The notes under the pieces are model-generated. The model was not told the origin of the DNA and did not search any database. It saw only the letters and a list, made by a program, of their open reading frames with translations. From positions 2,179,001-2,243,000 of the forward strand of contig NZ_AP024485.1 of the NCBI RefSeq assembly GCF_020886695.1: DNA of 64,000 bases, given 5' to 3'. The stretch comes from Pseudodesulfovibrio sediminis. GTDB taxonomy: Bacteria > Desulfobacterota > Desulfovibrionia > Desulfovibrionales > Desulfovibrionaceae. A program made the position numbers and the translations under genes. Every line of letters begins with the position of its first letter. The stretch's first letter is position 1. Of the stretch, positions 43,656-51,967 are shown piece after piece.

Positions 43656-43955
43656 CGGCACCGCGCATCACGACATACATCAGGACCAAAGCCTTGGCTT
43701 TGGTCCTTTTTCTTGGCTTGGCCAGAGAGAAAGCCAGCCACGAACTGACACTTATCGACAAGCAAATGAATTTATAACATACTGAAATACAGCTTCTTCC
43801 AAGTGCCGATACAGCAATATCACGTCTGTCATGACAAGACATGCTTCCTTGCCGCAGGACGCTGACCGCCCGCGAGTAAAAACATCAAGACATATAAAGC
43901 TATTCCTGAAACCTGCCGAAGAGAGTGATGAGAGAACACGAGATAAGGAGTAGGC
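43656..43955. other. Intergenic region after the CBS gene
   Basis: 300 bases holding the CBS-gene terminator at its left end and the AAGGAG ribosome site of the next gene at its right end. The middle is moderately AT-rich; I see no gene or repeat in it. Confidence 0.6.
43682..43711 (+). terminator. Terminator of the CBS-ACT gene
   Basis: 12-bp perfect stem (43682-43693 with 43696-43707), followed by TTTT and a further pyrimidine run. Confidence 0.88.
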
Positions 43956-44342
43956 ATGGGAAGTGTTGTTGCACTGGAAGAATTCAGACAGACCATTGAA
44001 AAAAAGGCACTGGTTCCGCCAGTTCAAAAACGACCTGAGATCCGTGGCGGAGAAATCTGGGGTCGGAACTACACGGACATCGAAGCCATCGTTTTCGGCC
44101 TGCTCAAGATCCGGGACATAGTGGCCTACCATGTTGGACAACAGGACCAGGCATTTGACCAGTTGTGCATGGACGGCCTTGAAGCGGCCTACCTGATCAA
44201 CGAACGCGGCCCGGCCCGACTCAAGGAGAGCCTCAAGCCTATCAAGGAATGGATTCTGGACGAAATGACTGAAGACAACAAGCGGGACATGTCCTGGGCG
44301 CTGGTCATCACAGACCTTATCGAAAAATCGCCGACAAAATAA
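43956..44342 (+). CDS. Hypothetical protein, 128 residues
   Basis: No family recognised. The protein is helical and soluble: an N-terminal helix (VVALEEFRQTIEKKAL), the segment RPEIRGGEIWGRNYTDIEAI, and a C-terminal helical half ending ALVITDLIEKSPTK. AAGGAG lies 8 bases before the ATG and a T-tailed hairpin follows, so it is a complete single-gene unit. Confidence 0.78.
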   Translation: MGSVVALEEFRQTIEKKALVPPVQKRPEIRGGEIWGRNYTDIEAIVFGLLKIRDIVAYHVGQQDQAFDQLCMDGLEAAYLINERGPARLKESLKPIKEWILDEMTEDNKRDMSWALVITDLIEKSPTK

Positions 44343-44412
44343 CCGTCGATAGCTGACGATTATGTATTCTCTTCATTAAATCGGATAGATATACTCCAAA
44401 TGATAAGTTGAC

Positions 44413-44441
44413 GGTCATGCTCACAGGCATGACCTTTTTTT
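44413..44441 (+). terminator. Terminator of the 128-residue protein gene
   Basis: 8-bp perfect stem (44413-44420 with 44427-44434), TCACAG loop, then seven Ts. Confidence 0.88.
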
Positions 44442-44619
44442 CGCAATACCCCCTCGCATTTCCGCTCTGCCGTGACGCCACAGACTGAGCTGCTCTTGAC
44501 TCCGAACGCCTGTGCGATGACAGAAACGCCTTCAGCGCCAACACCGTTTACCCGTTCGTTTACACCCTTCCCCGATTAATACGTGGCTCCCGGGTTCAAC
44601 TCCCTTTATAGTTCCTGAC

Positions 44620-45459
44620 ATGGATGCTCCATCGCCTGACCATGTAGGTCCCCGTATTCTGCTTTCGGCAGGCTGTCTTTTCCACCTCCCCCTGAAGCTC
44701 ATTGCGCGCATCGGGCGGGACGCAGGATTCTTTGGTATGGAGCTGATCATGAACTCGCCCACGCTCACCCCTGAATCCGAGCTGGAAAAAGTCAATGAAG
44801 TCCTGCCTATACGCAGTATTCATGCCCCATTCCGCGACTGGGCCGCCTGGGGCGGACACCTGAACTCATGGAAGGCCACCACCGCGCTGGCCAACTCCCT
44901 GCCCCATGCTGACCACATCACCATGCACCCCCCGGGCACCAGGCTGGCCAACATGATCCAGAACCGCTGGTTCGAAAAAGCCTGCGACCTTCCCCTGCTG
45001 CTCGACGCCAAGGGGCGCATCCGGTTTTCCCTGGAAAACATGCCCTGGGCCGAGGGCTCTCCCTTTGGCAGAGACCCGCTGGACAAACTCATCGGCCAGT
45101 GCAGGGACAAAAACGTGGGACTGACCTTTGATGTCTGCCACATGGGTGTCTCCGGCAGGAATGTTCTCGAGTCGTTAGACAGAGTGCCATACGAATTGTT
45201 ATACAATGTGCATTACTCAGATGCTGTCGGGTATACAGAACACCTGACTCCCGGCAAGGGATCCCTTCCACTGAAACAGTTTCTCAAACGGCTTGGCAAA
45301 CGCGGCTATGACCGGTACATAACCCTGGAACTTGAACCGGCCGCCTTTCCCGACGATCTGGATGAGACCATCACGACGCTGGTGAATATCCGGGAATCCA
45401 TGGAAGCGCAGCTTGTGGCCGAACAGGGAGGATCAACGCATGCCGCAGACATATCTTGA
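44620..45459 (+). CDS. Sugar phosphate isomerase/epimerase-like TIM barrel
   Basis: Protein of 279 residues of the xylose isomerase-like/AP endonuclease 2 superfamily. Barrel-strand motifs with potential metal ligands are visible: FFGMELIM, SIHAPFRDW, HITMHPPG, SLENMPW, TFDVCHMG, NVHYSD and ITLELEP. The Glu, Asp, His and Glu residues in these strands fit a divalent metal site. The substrate is unknown. The hotdog thioesterase gene begins inside its last 20 bases. The ATG has no obvious ribosome site, so the start is less sure. Confidence 0.85.
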   Translation: MDAPSPDHVGPRILLSAGCLFHLPLKLIARIGRDAGFFGMELIMNSPTLTPESELEKVNEVLPIRSIHAPFRDWAAWGGHLNSWKATTALANSLPHADHITMHPPGTRLANMIQNRWFEKACDLPLLLDAKGRIRFSLENMPWAEGSPFGRDPLDKLIGQCRDKNVGLTFDVCHMGVSGRNVLESLDRVPYELLYNVHYSDAVGYTEHLTPGKGSLPLKQFLKRLGKRGYDRYITLELEPAAFPDDLDETITTLVNIRESMEAQLVAEQGGSTHAADIS

Positions 45460-45862
45460 AGCGGTTCGCAAGCCGAACCAGTCCGTCAATCCGCTGCTCG
45501 CCTTTCTGGGCATGATTGTGAACGAAGTCGACAAAGACCGGGCCATGCTGACCCTGCCCACCAGGCCGGAGCTCATTCAGGGTGTTGGCGTGGTCGGCGG
45601 CGGCATACTGGCCACGCTCATTGACGAGACCATGGCGCACGCCATTCTGGGCGGCAACAAGTCCGGCGAACGCACCACCACGATAGACATGAACATCAGC
45701 TACCTGCGGGCCGTGAAGGCTGGCGAACAACTCTCCTGCGAAGCCCGTGTCGCCAAAAGAGGGAGCCGGGTCATCTTTGTCGAGGCCATCGCCCGAACCG
45801 GCGACCGGGAAGTCGCCCGAGGGACGGGGACGTTTCTTGCCATCTCCCCTTGCTCCCGATAA
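45440..45862 (+). CDS. Hotdog-fold thioesterase (PaaI-like)
   Basis: Acyl-CoA thioesterase family protein of 140 residues. The core GVGVVGGGILATLIDETMAHAI carries the glycine turn and the acidic residue (DET) of PaaI-type active sites; TTTIDMNISYLRAVKAGEQL is the following beta-helix region. The ATG at 45440 has GGGAGG upstream and overlaps the preceding gene by 20 bases, so the two are coupled. Substrate unknown. Confidence 0.88.
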   Translation: MPQTYLEAVRKPNQSVNPLLAFLGMIVNEVDKDRAMLTLPTRPELIQGVGVVGGGILATLIDETMAHAILGGNKSGERTTTIDMNISYLRAVKAGEQLSCEARVAKRGSRVIFVEAIARTGDREVARGTGTFLAISPCSR

Positions 45863-45900
45863 TCGAGTTATTATCCTATACAATCACGGAGGATATTCAC

Positions 45901-46338
45901 ATGACCAATGATTCCCGACTCATCGTCTGCCCTGATTGCCGAGCCATCAATCGCGTCCAGCAAGGCCGCGAATCCGAAGCCGTGTGCGGCAAGTGCAAGG
46001 CCACGGTCTTTCCCCCCAGCCCCGTAGAACTGGTCGGAACCACTTTTGATCGACACATAGCCAAGAACAAACTGCCCGTTCTGGTCGACTTCTATTCCCC
46101 GACCTGCGGCCCGTGCCTGATGATGGGACCACAATTCGACGAAGCCGCAAAGACCCTGCATCCCCAGGCCCGACTGGCCAAGATCGACACCTCTGCGGAG
46201 CAGGCCATCGCCTCCCGGTTCAATGTCATGGCCGTTCCCACCCTGATCCTTTTCAGCAATGGCCGGGAGATCGCCCGACAGCCCGGAGCCATGAGCAGCG
46301 GCGACATTGTCAACTGGGTACGCAGCAAGATCACCTAA
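45901..46338 (+). CDS. Thioredoxin 2-like protein with zinc ribbon
   Basis: Protein of 145 residues. An N-terminal zinc ribbon (C10-x2-C13 and C29-x2-C32) precedes a thioredoxin fold with active site PTCGPC (C69 and C72). This is TrxC architecture. The tryptophan normally before the first cysteine is threonine here. The cis-proline VPTLILF is present. It probably reduces cytosolic disulfides under oxidative stress. GGAGG precedes the start. Confidence 0.92.
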   Translation: MTNDSRLIVCPDCRAINRVQQGRESEAVCGKCKATVFPPSPVELVGTTFDRHIAKNKLPVLVDFYSPTCGPCLMMGPQFDEAAKTLHPQARLAKIDTSAEQAIASRFNVMAVPTLILFSNGREIARQPGAMSSGDIVNWVRSKIT

Positions 46339-46381
46339 CCATTATCACTGACGTTCAGTCCTCTTCTGGAGAAAAAAGATC

Positions 46382-47437
46382 ATGCTTACATTGGACGTTC
46401 CGTTTCTCCCGGATGGAGAATACCCCGATTTTCTGTCACGCCATGCCGACCGGATACACTCAGTCCACTTTCCCCTTTTCAATCCGAACCTAGCTGACTC
46501 CCGCCACCGCACCACGAGCCATTCCATCAACGAGGTCATCAACGGCCTGAACACGCTGGACGGCGTGGATAAATACGTGCTCATGAACGCACGGTTTCAT
46601 ACCCCCACCAAATACTTTGACTCCGACAGTCTCTCCAAGACAGCCACCATCCTGGAGCACCTGCTCAACAAGACCGATCTCTCCGGGCTCATTTTCGCCG
46701 ACCCCTATTTCCTGCAATCGCTATCCGACAACCACCCGCAAACGACAAAAAAGCTCGAAGCCATCCCCAGCATCAACGCGGCCCTCGGTTCGACTGAGGC
46801 TGTCTACGCCATGCTGTCCATGATCGAAAAGACCACTTTCAAGCCCCCGTCCAAGCTGGTACTGGATCGCACCCTGAACCGGAACCTTGCCCGGCTCGAA
46901 AGCGTGAGCAAGGCCCTCCGCAAAACCCACCCCGAGATACACCTCAACCTCATCGCCAATGAGGGATGTCTGTTGTGCTGTCCATACAAACCCGCCCATG
47001 ACGCCCACATTTCCCTTGGCGTCGAGGGACTGTGCCGGGAGCGCACCTTTGCCATGAACCGCGACTTAGGGTGCGTTCGCCGCATGTTCGATGAACCCGG
47101 CGCCATACTCTCCTCGCCGTTCATCAGGCCGGAAGACATGAGCAGGTACGAAGGACTGGTGGACGGCATCAAGATATGCGGTCGCACCAAGGGCACCACG
47201 TTCCTTTCACAGACGATCACCGCCTATTTCAACGGCTCCTACACGGGCAACCTGCTGGACCTCATGGATGCCATGGGCGACCTCGGCGACAGGATACACA
47301 TCCCGAACCAGGCATTGCCCGACACCTTTTTCGATCAGGTCGCCCACTGCGACAAACTCTGCGCGGCCTGCGGGCTGTGCGCCTCCATCATGGATGTGGC
47401 CGCCACGCGCATAGCTCCGGGCCTGCCGCGTCTGTAA
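46382..47437 (+). CDS. U32-like cysteine-rich TIM-barrel protein
   Basis: Protein of 351 residues. The central segment HLNLIANEGCLLCCPYKPAH and the downstream cysteines (GCVRR, KICGR, then CDKLCAACGLC near the C-terminus) recall peptidase U32-type proteins such as UbiU/UbiV and RlhA, in which cysteines hold a [4Fe-4S] cluster in RNA or ubiquinone hydroxylation. The match is partial, and I cannot tell which reaction it supports. GGAGAA precedes the ATG. It follows the thioredoxin gene by 43 bases and may be cotranscribed. Confidence 0.6.
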   Translation: MLTLDVPFLPDGEYPDFLSRHADRIHSVHFPLFNPNLADSRHRTTSHSINEVINGLNTLDGVDKYVLMNARFHTPTKYFDSDSLSKTATILEHLLNKTDLSGLIFADPYFLQSLSDNHPQTTKKLEAIPSINAALGSTEAVYAMLSMIEKTTFKPPSKLVLDRTLNRNLARLESVSKALRKTHPEIHLNLIANEGCLLCCPYKPAHDAHISLGVEGLCRERTFAMNRDLGCVRRMFDEPGAILSSPFIRPEDMSRYEGLVDGIKICGRTKGTTFLSQTITAYFNGSYTGNLLDLMDAMGDLGDRIHIPNQALPDTFFDQVAHCDKLCAACGLCASIMDVAATRIAPGLPRL

Positions 47438-47509
47438 ATGTAAATTGGCCATTCCCATTCATGCTGGATTTGGGTAGATTGGATCGATCAACCAATCGAG
47501 GAGACTCCC

Positions 47510-48082
47510 ATGAAAAAATCACTTGGGGCCATAACGCTGGCCCAACCCACCCCTGTCTGGGCCGTGGGCGCATATGACGAAGACGGCAAACCCAACGCCA
47601 TGATCGCTGCCTGGGGCGGCATTGCCAGCTCAGACCCCGCATCCATGGTCGTTTCCCTGCGCCCATCTCGGCACACGTATGCCGGAATCCTCAAACACAA
47701 GGCGTTCACCATCTCCGTGTGTCCGGCCAACCTGGCTGCTGAGTCCGACTATCTGGGCATGGTCTCGGGGAAAAATGTGGACAAGTTCACGGAAGCCGGC
47801 CTCACCCCGGTGAGAAGCAACTGCGTCGACGCACCGTATATCGACGAATGCCCGCTCGTCATCGAGTGCGAGTTGTCCGAAATCGTGGAACTGGGCGTCC
47901 ACAACATGGTCATCGGTGCAATCATCGACGTAAAATGCGATGACGACAAACTCGTCAATGGCAAGCATCCGGACATAACCAAAGTCGCCCCCATGATCTT
48001 CGCCCCCGGCTCCCGCGCCTACCACACCATAGGCGAGCATGTGGGACAGGCCTTCAATATCGGTAAAAAATTCATGAAATAG
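47510..48082 (+). CDS. Flavin reductase-like domain protein
   Basis: FMN-binding split-barrel protein, 190 residues. Family features are PTPVWAVGAYDEDGKPNAMI near the N-terminus, SLRPSRHTY and KAFTISVC, followed by DYLGMVSGKNVDKF and the long HNMVIGAIIDV strand. Sulfate reducers carry several such flavoredoxin-like proteins that shuttle electrons or reduce flavin. GGAGA lies upstream of the ATG. The stop is 9 bases before the NlpC/P60 gene. Confidence 0.9.
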   Translation: MKKSLGAITLAQPTPVWAVGAYDEDGKPNAMIAAWGGIASSDPASMVVSLRPSRHTYAGILKHKAFTISVCPANLAAESDYLGMVSGKNVDKFTEAGLTPVRSNCVDAPYIDECPLVIECELSEIVELGVHNMVIGAIIDVKCDDDKLVNGKHPDITKVAPMIFAPGSRAYHTIGEHVGQAFNIGKKFMK

Positions 48083-48091
48083 CCTGAAAGA

Positions 48092-49393
48092 ATGTCACGT
48101 TACGCTGTCATATTTATCCTTGTCCTGATCCTGGCCGGATGTTCGGCCAGGACACAGGACGGCCCGGTTCTCGACCTGACCACGCTGGCGCAGGATACGA
48201 GCCTCTATCACGGGTTGCCCCCGGAGATCCCCCTGCTCGACGACAAGGCGCAAACGACAGCGTATGCCTATTTCCTCAGCCAACATTTCGGCCCATGGCA
48301 CAGAAAAACGGCCAAACACACAGCCGAAGAAGTGTTCTGGGGACTGACATCCTACAAGGACACCCCTCTTTTCGGCGAGAACACCCTGCAACGCGATCCA
48401 TCCTGGCTTGAAGCCATGGCGACCAACTCACGGGTTGACGCTTACCCCTCCATGGGGCGACGGGCCATTGTCGTGGCCAACACCAGCCTGCGCACCCTGC
48501 CCACCAACCAGCCCGCCTTTTTAGATTTCAAACGAGCTGGCGAGGGTTTTCCCTTCGACTACATGCAGAACTCGCTCGTCCTGGCAGGGACACCACTGTT
48601 TGCCACCCACTCCAGCGCAGATGGAGAGTGGACGCTGGTTGAATCCCGGCACGCCTTCGGCTGGGTGGAAACCCGCGACATCGGATGGGTGGACGACACG
48701 ACGGCCAGAGCGTTCGAGACCGGCACCTACGGGGCTGTTGTTGCGGACAATGTTCCCATCACCGACCAGGATGGCCGGTTCTGCTTCATGGGCCAAGTCG
48801 GCATGCTGCTGCCTTTCAAGGGCAAGGAAATCCTGATCCCGACACGGGATGCAACAGGCAATGCCCTCCTTGCAAGCGGAAAGCTCCCCGAAACAGCCAT
48901 CAATCCGGCACCCATCCCGACCACGCCTGCCAACTTCAGCCGCGTCGCCAACACAATGCTGGGCCGCCCCTATGGATGGGGAGGCCTGTACGGACACCGC
49001 GACTGCTCGGCAACCACCATGGACCTCATGGCCGCCTTCGGTATTTACCTGCCCCGCAACTCAAGCCAGCAGATAAAAAGAGGAACATTCGTGAACCTGA
49101 CCGGCCTGTCCCGCGAGACAAAAAAACAGCGCACCCTTGAGCAGGGCACGCCGTTTTTGACCCTGGTGCGCAAGCCGGGCCATATCATGCTGTATATTGG
49201 CAGCTATAAAGGACAGCCCCTTGTCATGCACTCGGCATGGGGCCTCAAGACCAAGGTGGACGGCGTCTATGGACGCAAAATCATGGGGTCCACCATCATC
49301 ACGACCCTGGAGCCGGGCATAGAGCTGAAGACGCTGGCCCGGCCCGGTGGAGACTACCTGGAAAGTGTCCAGGCCATCTCCACCCTGCCATAA
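48092..49393 (+). CDS. NlpC/P60 cell wall endopeptidase lipoprotein with SH3 domains
   Basis: Protein of 433 residues of the type structurally known as DvLysin. The signal MSRYAVIFILVLILAGC ends in a lipobox with the acylated cysteine at residue 17. SH3b-type domains occupy the middle (about 125-255). The C-terminal NlpC/P60 domain has the catalytic Cys in GHRDCSATTMDL, a His in KPGHIMLYIG and a second His in HSAWGL. It probably cleaves gamma-D-Glu-diamino acid bonds in peptidoglycan stem peptides at the envelope. It is the last gene before the phage repressor module. Confidence 0.92.
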   Translation: MSRYAVIFILVLILAGCSARTQDGPVLDLTTLAQDTSLYHGLPPEIPLLDDKAQTTAYAYFLSQHFGPWHRKTAKHTAEEVFWGLTSYKDTPLFGENTLQRDPSWLEAMATNSRVDAYPSMGRRAIVVANTSLRTLPTNQPAFLDFKRAGEGFPFDYMQNSLVLAGTPLFATHSSADGEWTLVESRHAFGWVETRDIGWVDDTTARAFETGTYGAVVADNVPITDQDGRFCFMGQVGMLLPFKGKEILIPTRDATGNALLASGKLPETAINPAPIPTTPANFSRVANTMLGRPYGWGGLYGHRDCSATTMDLMAAFGIYLPRNSSQQIKRGTFVNLTGLSRETKKQRTLEQGTPFLTLVRKPGHIMLYIGSYKGQPLVMHSAWGLKTKVDGVYGRKIMGSTIITTLEPGIELKTLARPGGDYLESVQAISTLP

Positions 49394-49406
49394 GCACGAC
49401 CTTCAC

Positions 49407-49634
49407 TCATTTATTGAAGACATAGTTGCTGATATACCTATCCCGCTGCTCGCGTATCCAACGATGCAGATCCTCGGGAAGGGCGAGCCATGACCCCTTG
49501 TCTCTCTTTTTCCAGGCCGGCAGCCCATTATCCCTGACAAGCTCATTGATCTTGCGAGGGTTCTCCCCCACGGCCTCGCAAATGGCCTGCGCTCCCTTCA
49601 GACAAATATCGAAGGTTGATTCTCCCCGTTCCAT
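49407..49634 (-). CDS. Small helix-turn-helix-like protein of the phage module
   Basis: Protein of 75 residues. The middle (AICEAVGENPRKINELVRDN, then GLPAWKKRDKGSWLALPEDL) has the pattern of a small MerR/excisionase-like HTH, ending in HRWIREQRDRYI. Its ATG overlaps the stop of the DUF5675 gene (TAATG), with AGGAGGGG just upstream, so it is translationally coupled. It may be a packaging-initiation, excisionase-like or regulatory protein; the small terminase role is an open possibility. Confidence 0.6.
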   Translation of the reverse strand: MERGESTFDICLKGAQAICEAVGENPRKINELVRDNGLPAWKKRDKGSWLALPEDLHRWIREQRDRYISNYVFNK

Positions 49635-50044
49635 TACCCCTCCTGACAGTGTTCATTAATGACAAATCCAAACCCTTCCGCGTCGCCACACCGGCTCAGG
49701 AACGCATGGAATGCATTCCGGGACTGCAAAACGCCCCGCTCCTTTCCCAGTGTACCGAAACGGGTTCCCAGCAACACGCATCCGTGCGTGTCGCTCACAA
49801 CGTTTCCCTGATGAAACAAGATATGTGATCGATTCGGGACATCGGTCACCTCGAACGTGGTCCCGAACGTGGGCGACTCCACACGCCTGCAGACATATTC
49901 ACCCGCTGGAATACAGGAAACGTCCCGCTTGTTTCCCTTGTCCGGCGGCTCCAACGTGACGCACAGCACCCGCCCGTCCAGTCGCAACACGCCGAACGTG
50001 CCGTCCTGCCCCTTTTCCAACCGTATCACTTCTACTCGCTTCAT
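49634..50044 (-). CDS. DUF5675 family phage-type protein
   Basis: Protein of 136 residues. DUF5675 features are the opening MKRVEVIRLEKGQDGTFGVL, RVLCVTLEPPDKGNKRDVSC, IPAGEYVCRRVESPTFGTTF and the HILFHQGNVVSDTHGCVLLG block with conserved His/Asp/Cys. This family occurs in phage lysis regions and is thought, not proven, to act on peptidoglycan. It could supply the lytic enzyme missing next to the holin at 37265. It is read from a leftward promoter shared with the divergent repressor. Confidence 0.7.
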   Translation of the reverse strand: MKRVEVIRLEKGQDGTFGVLRLDGRVLCVTLEPPDKGNKRDVSCIPAGEYVCRRVESPTFGTTFEVTDVPNRSHILFHQGNVVSDTHGCVLLGTRFGTLGKERGVLQSRNAFHAFLSRCGDAEGFGFVINEHCQEG

Positions 50045-50091
50045 TGACTCTCTCCGTCTTCTTGTGAAACCGTGTGCGCAAGAGATATAGC

Positions 50092-50161
50092 CAAATGTCT
50101 ACTTTATTGTCAAGATGCTTTGTCAATCAGCTTTAGACATTTGCCAATTTTTATGTATAAT
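50092..50161. promoter_or_regulatory. Divergent promoters with paired repressor operators
   Basis: Perfect 10-bp inverted repeat CAAATGTCTA (50092-50101) and TAGACATTTG (50134-50143). Rightward promoter: -35 TTAGAC (50133-50138), 17-base spacer, -10 TATAAT (50156-50161). Leftward promoter: -35 TTGACA (50113-50108), then an 18-base spacer to TATATC with one half-site inside it. Two TTGTCAA direct repeats lie between the arms. The operator halves overlap both promoters, as in phage immunity regions. Confidence 0.78.
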
Positions 50162-50195
50162 CGCCGTTAACCTTCAGCCATGAAAAGAGGCACTC

Positions 50196-50942
50196 ATGGG
50201 ATTTACAGACGACGTACGTCAGGCACTCACTGACCGCATCGGGCCAGGAAAACGGTACCCGAACAACAAACGAATGGCGGATGAACTTGACGTAGACCCT
50301 TCACAACTCAATCGATTTCTGAAGAAGGAGCGTGGCCTGAACACGGATTCTCTCGGACACATCCTCGACCGCATAGGCGCGAGCATCGTGTTTGCCGACG
50401 ATCCTGCGGACGCATCCAGAGAAGTCTGCTTTCAGCTCCCCACAAAGTCCGAAGCCGAACCCAATGCACCAGAGCCCCAACCCGATGATTACCTCGCGGT
50501 CCCGTTGACGGCCTCGTCCGTGGCTGCCGGCCCCGGCCTTGTGCCCGAAGACAGGGTCGAGGGATGGGTTCTGGTCTGGCGACATCAGGAATCGATCCGC
50601 TTCCGCTCCAACATCGTGGCCGTGGAGGTGGGCAAGAACGAACTCTCAATGGCGCCGACGCTCCATCCCGGAGACATCCTTCTTGTAGATAGAAACGATC
50701 GTGATCCCAGCCCTGTAGGAAAAATCATGCTTGTCTCCGAACCGGGTGAAGGCGGTGAAACCCTGGTCAGGCGGGTCAACACAAGACGACTTGAAGATGA
50801 TGTCGAACTCATCTTCTACTCGGACAACAGCCGCGATTATCCCCCAACCACATACAGGCTCAACCGCGATTATGGCGGAGATATTTCTCGCGCCATCGGT
50901 GGCAATGTTGTCTGGGCCTGGAATGACATGTCCCGAAAGTAG
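50196..50942 (+). CDS. Phage-type S24 repressor
   Basis: Protein of 248 residues. The N-terminal HTH (RYPNNKRMADELDVDPSQLN) binds DNA. The C-terminal half from about residue 105 is the LexA-like S24 domain: SVAAGPG near the expected cleavage region, the serine in NELSMAPTLHPGDILLVDR (Ser151), and GKIMLVSEPGEGGETLVRRV. The lysine expected in the TVKRL-type motif reads as arginine (LVRRV), so autocleavage may be impaired. It is divergent from the DUF5675 genes, with paired operators over both promoters, and is the likely regulator of that module. Confidence 0.82.
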   Translation: MGFTDDVRQALTDRIGPGKRYPNNKRMADELDVDPSQLNRFLKKERGLNTDSLGHILDRIGASIVFADDPADASREVCFQLPTKSEAEPNAPEPQPDDYLAVPLTASSVAAGPGLVPEDRVEGWVLVWRHQESIRFRSNIVAVEVGKNELSMAPTLHPGDILLVDRNDRDPSPVGKIMLVSEPGEGGETLVRRVNTRRLEDDVELIFYSDNSRDYPPTTYRLNRDYGGDISRAIGGNVVWAWNDMSRK

Positions 50943-50964
50943 ACTTTTTACAAAAGTAGTTATC

Positions 50965-51954
50965 ATGAAATTAGATAGTAAACTAAAATTGTCTATGGAC
51001 AAACTCCTTCCCATCCTGCTTACCCTGTGTGTGCTGATCGGCCCTTGCCCTGCGCTGGCCGGGACAACCACTACCACTGAAACGGCATCCATCGCCCACC
51101 TGCTCGGAAGCAAGGAGCGAACCGACCGCGACAAAGGGGGCGAACTGCTCAAGGCAGTGGGACAATCGGCCATGCCCGATCTCCTTCAGGCCCTGAAGTC
51201 GCCGGAGAATCAACAGCGACGCGGCGCCGTCTTTGGCCTCGCGCTCCTGCCCATTCCCGCGCTGACCACAGACGGCCTCATCTCTGCCCTGTCGGATAAA
51301 GACCCGGTCATTCGCCGCGTTGCCGCACTCGCACTGGCAAAGATCAGTCGGTACTCGGCAAAACCCGTGGCCCGACTTCTCGCTGATCCCAACAACGATG
51401 TCAGAGTGAGCGCCGCCTTGAGCCTCAGCAAAATGGGGGCAGACGCCGTGCTGCCGCTGGCGGACATGCTCTCAAATACTGATCCTGTCGTTGTTGCCAA
51501 AGCCGCATGGCTGCTCGGTATACTCAATGAACAGGCCCTTCCGGCGACCCCGGCCTTGGTCCGCGCTCTGGAAATAGACGACATGCGCGTTGTCCATGTC
51601 CTGGCGGAAACCATCGACCAGATCGGCCCTGATCCGGCCATGCTGCACGACCTGCTGCTGCTCCTGGGGAGCGAGCGCATGACCTGTCCCGGATCACCCA
51701 TCGGCGCTGCAGCCGCCCCCACCGTGGCCAAACTCCTTGCCCGCCCCGGTACACTGACAGCTCAGGTCGCCCTGTACACCCTGGCCCGCATGGGAAAACT
51801 GGCCATGCCGGCCTTGACTCAAATCGCGAAAACAGGCACCCCGAGCCAACAAACTGCAGCCGCACTCCTCCTCTCCGGCCTGGACCCCAAGTCGGCAAAG
51901 AAACTTCCCGACACAGTGCGCCGCTCCCTGACCGGAGCCTTTGCAACAGAATAA
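50965..51954 (+). CDS. Exported HEAT-repeat protein
   Basis: Protein of 329 residues if started at the ATG at 50965; an ATG at 50995 is equally possible and begins the hydrophobic core of a signal peptide ending PALAG. Neither start has a clear ribosome site. The rest is alpha-helical HEAT/PBS-lyase-like repeats of about 31-35 residues (KDPVIRRVAALALAKI, DVRVSAALSLSKMGADAVLP, VVAKAAWLLGILNEQALPAT). It would be a periplasmic scaffold. It starts 22 bases after the repressor stop and may be read through from the repressor promoter. Confidence 0.8.
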   Translation: MKLDSKLKLSMDKLLPILLTLCVLIGPCPALAGTTTTTETASIAHLLGSKERTDRDKGGELLKAVGQSAMPDLLQALKSPENQQRRGAVFGLALLPIPALTTDGLISALSDKDPVIRRVAALALAKISRYSAKPVARLLADPNNDVRVSAALSLSKMGADAVLPLADMLSNTDPVVVAKAAWLLGILNEQALPATPALVRALEIDDMRVVHVLAETIDQIGPDPAMLHDLLLLLGSERMTCPGSPIGAAAAPTVAKLLARPGTLTAQVALYTLARMGKLAMPALTQIAKTGTPSQQTAAALLLSGLDPKSAKKLPDTVRRSLTGAFATE

Positions 51955-51967
51955 CAACGGAGGCATC

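Noticed and set aside
44575-44620. GGTTCAACTCC resembling a tRNA T-loop
   Set aside because: The flanking bases do not form a T-stem, and no acceptor, D or anticodon arm is present upstream.
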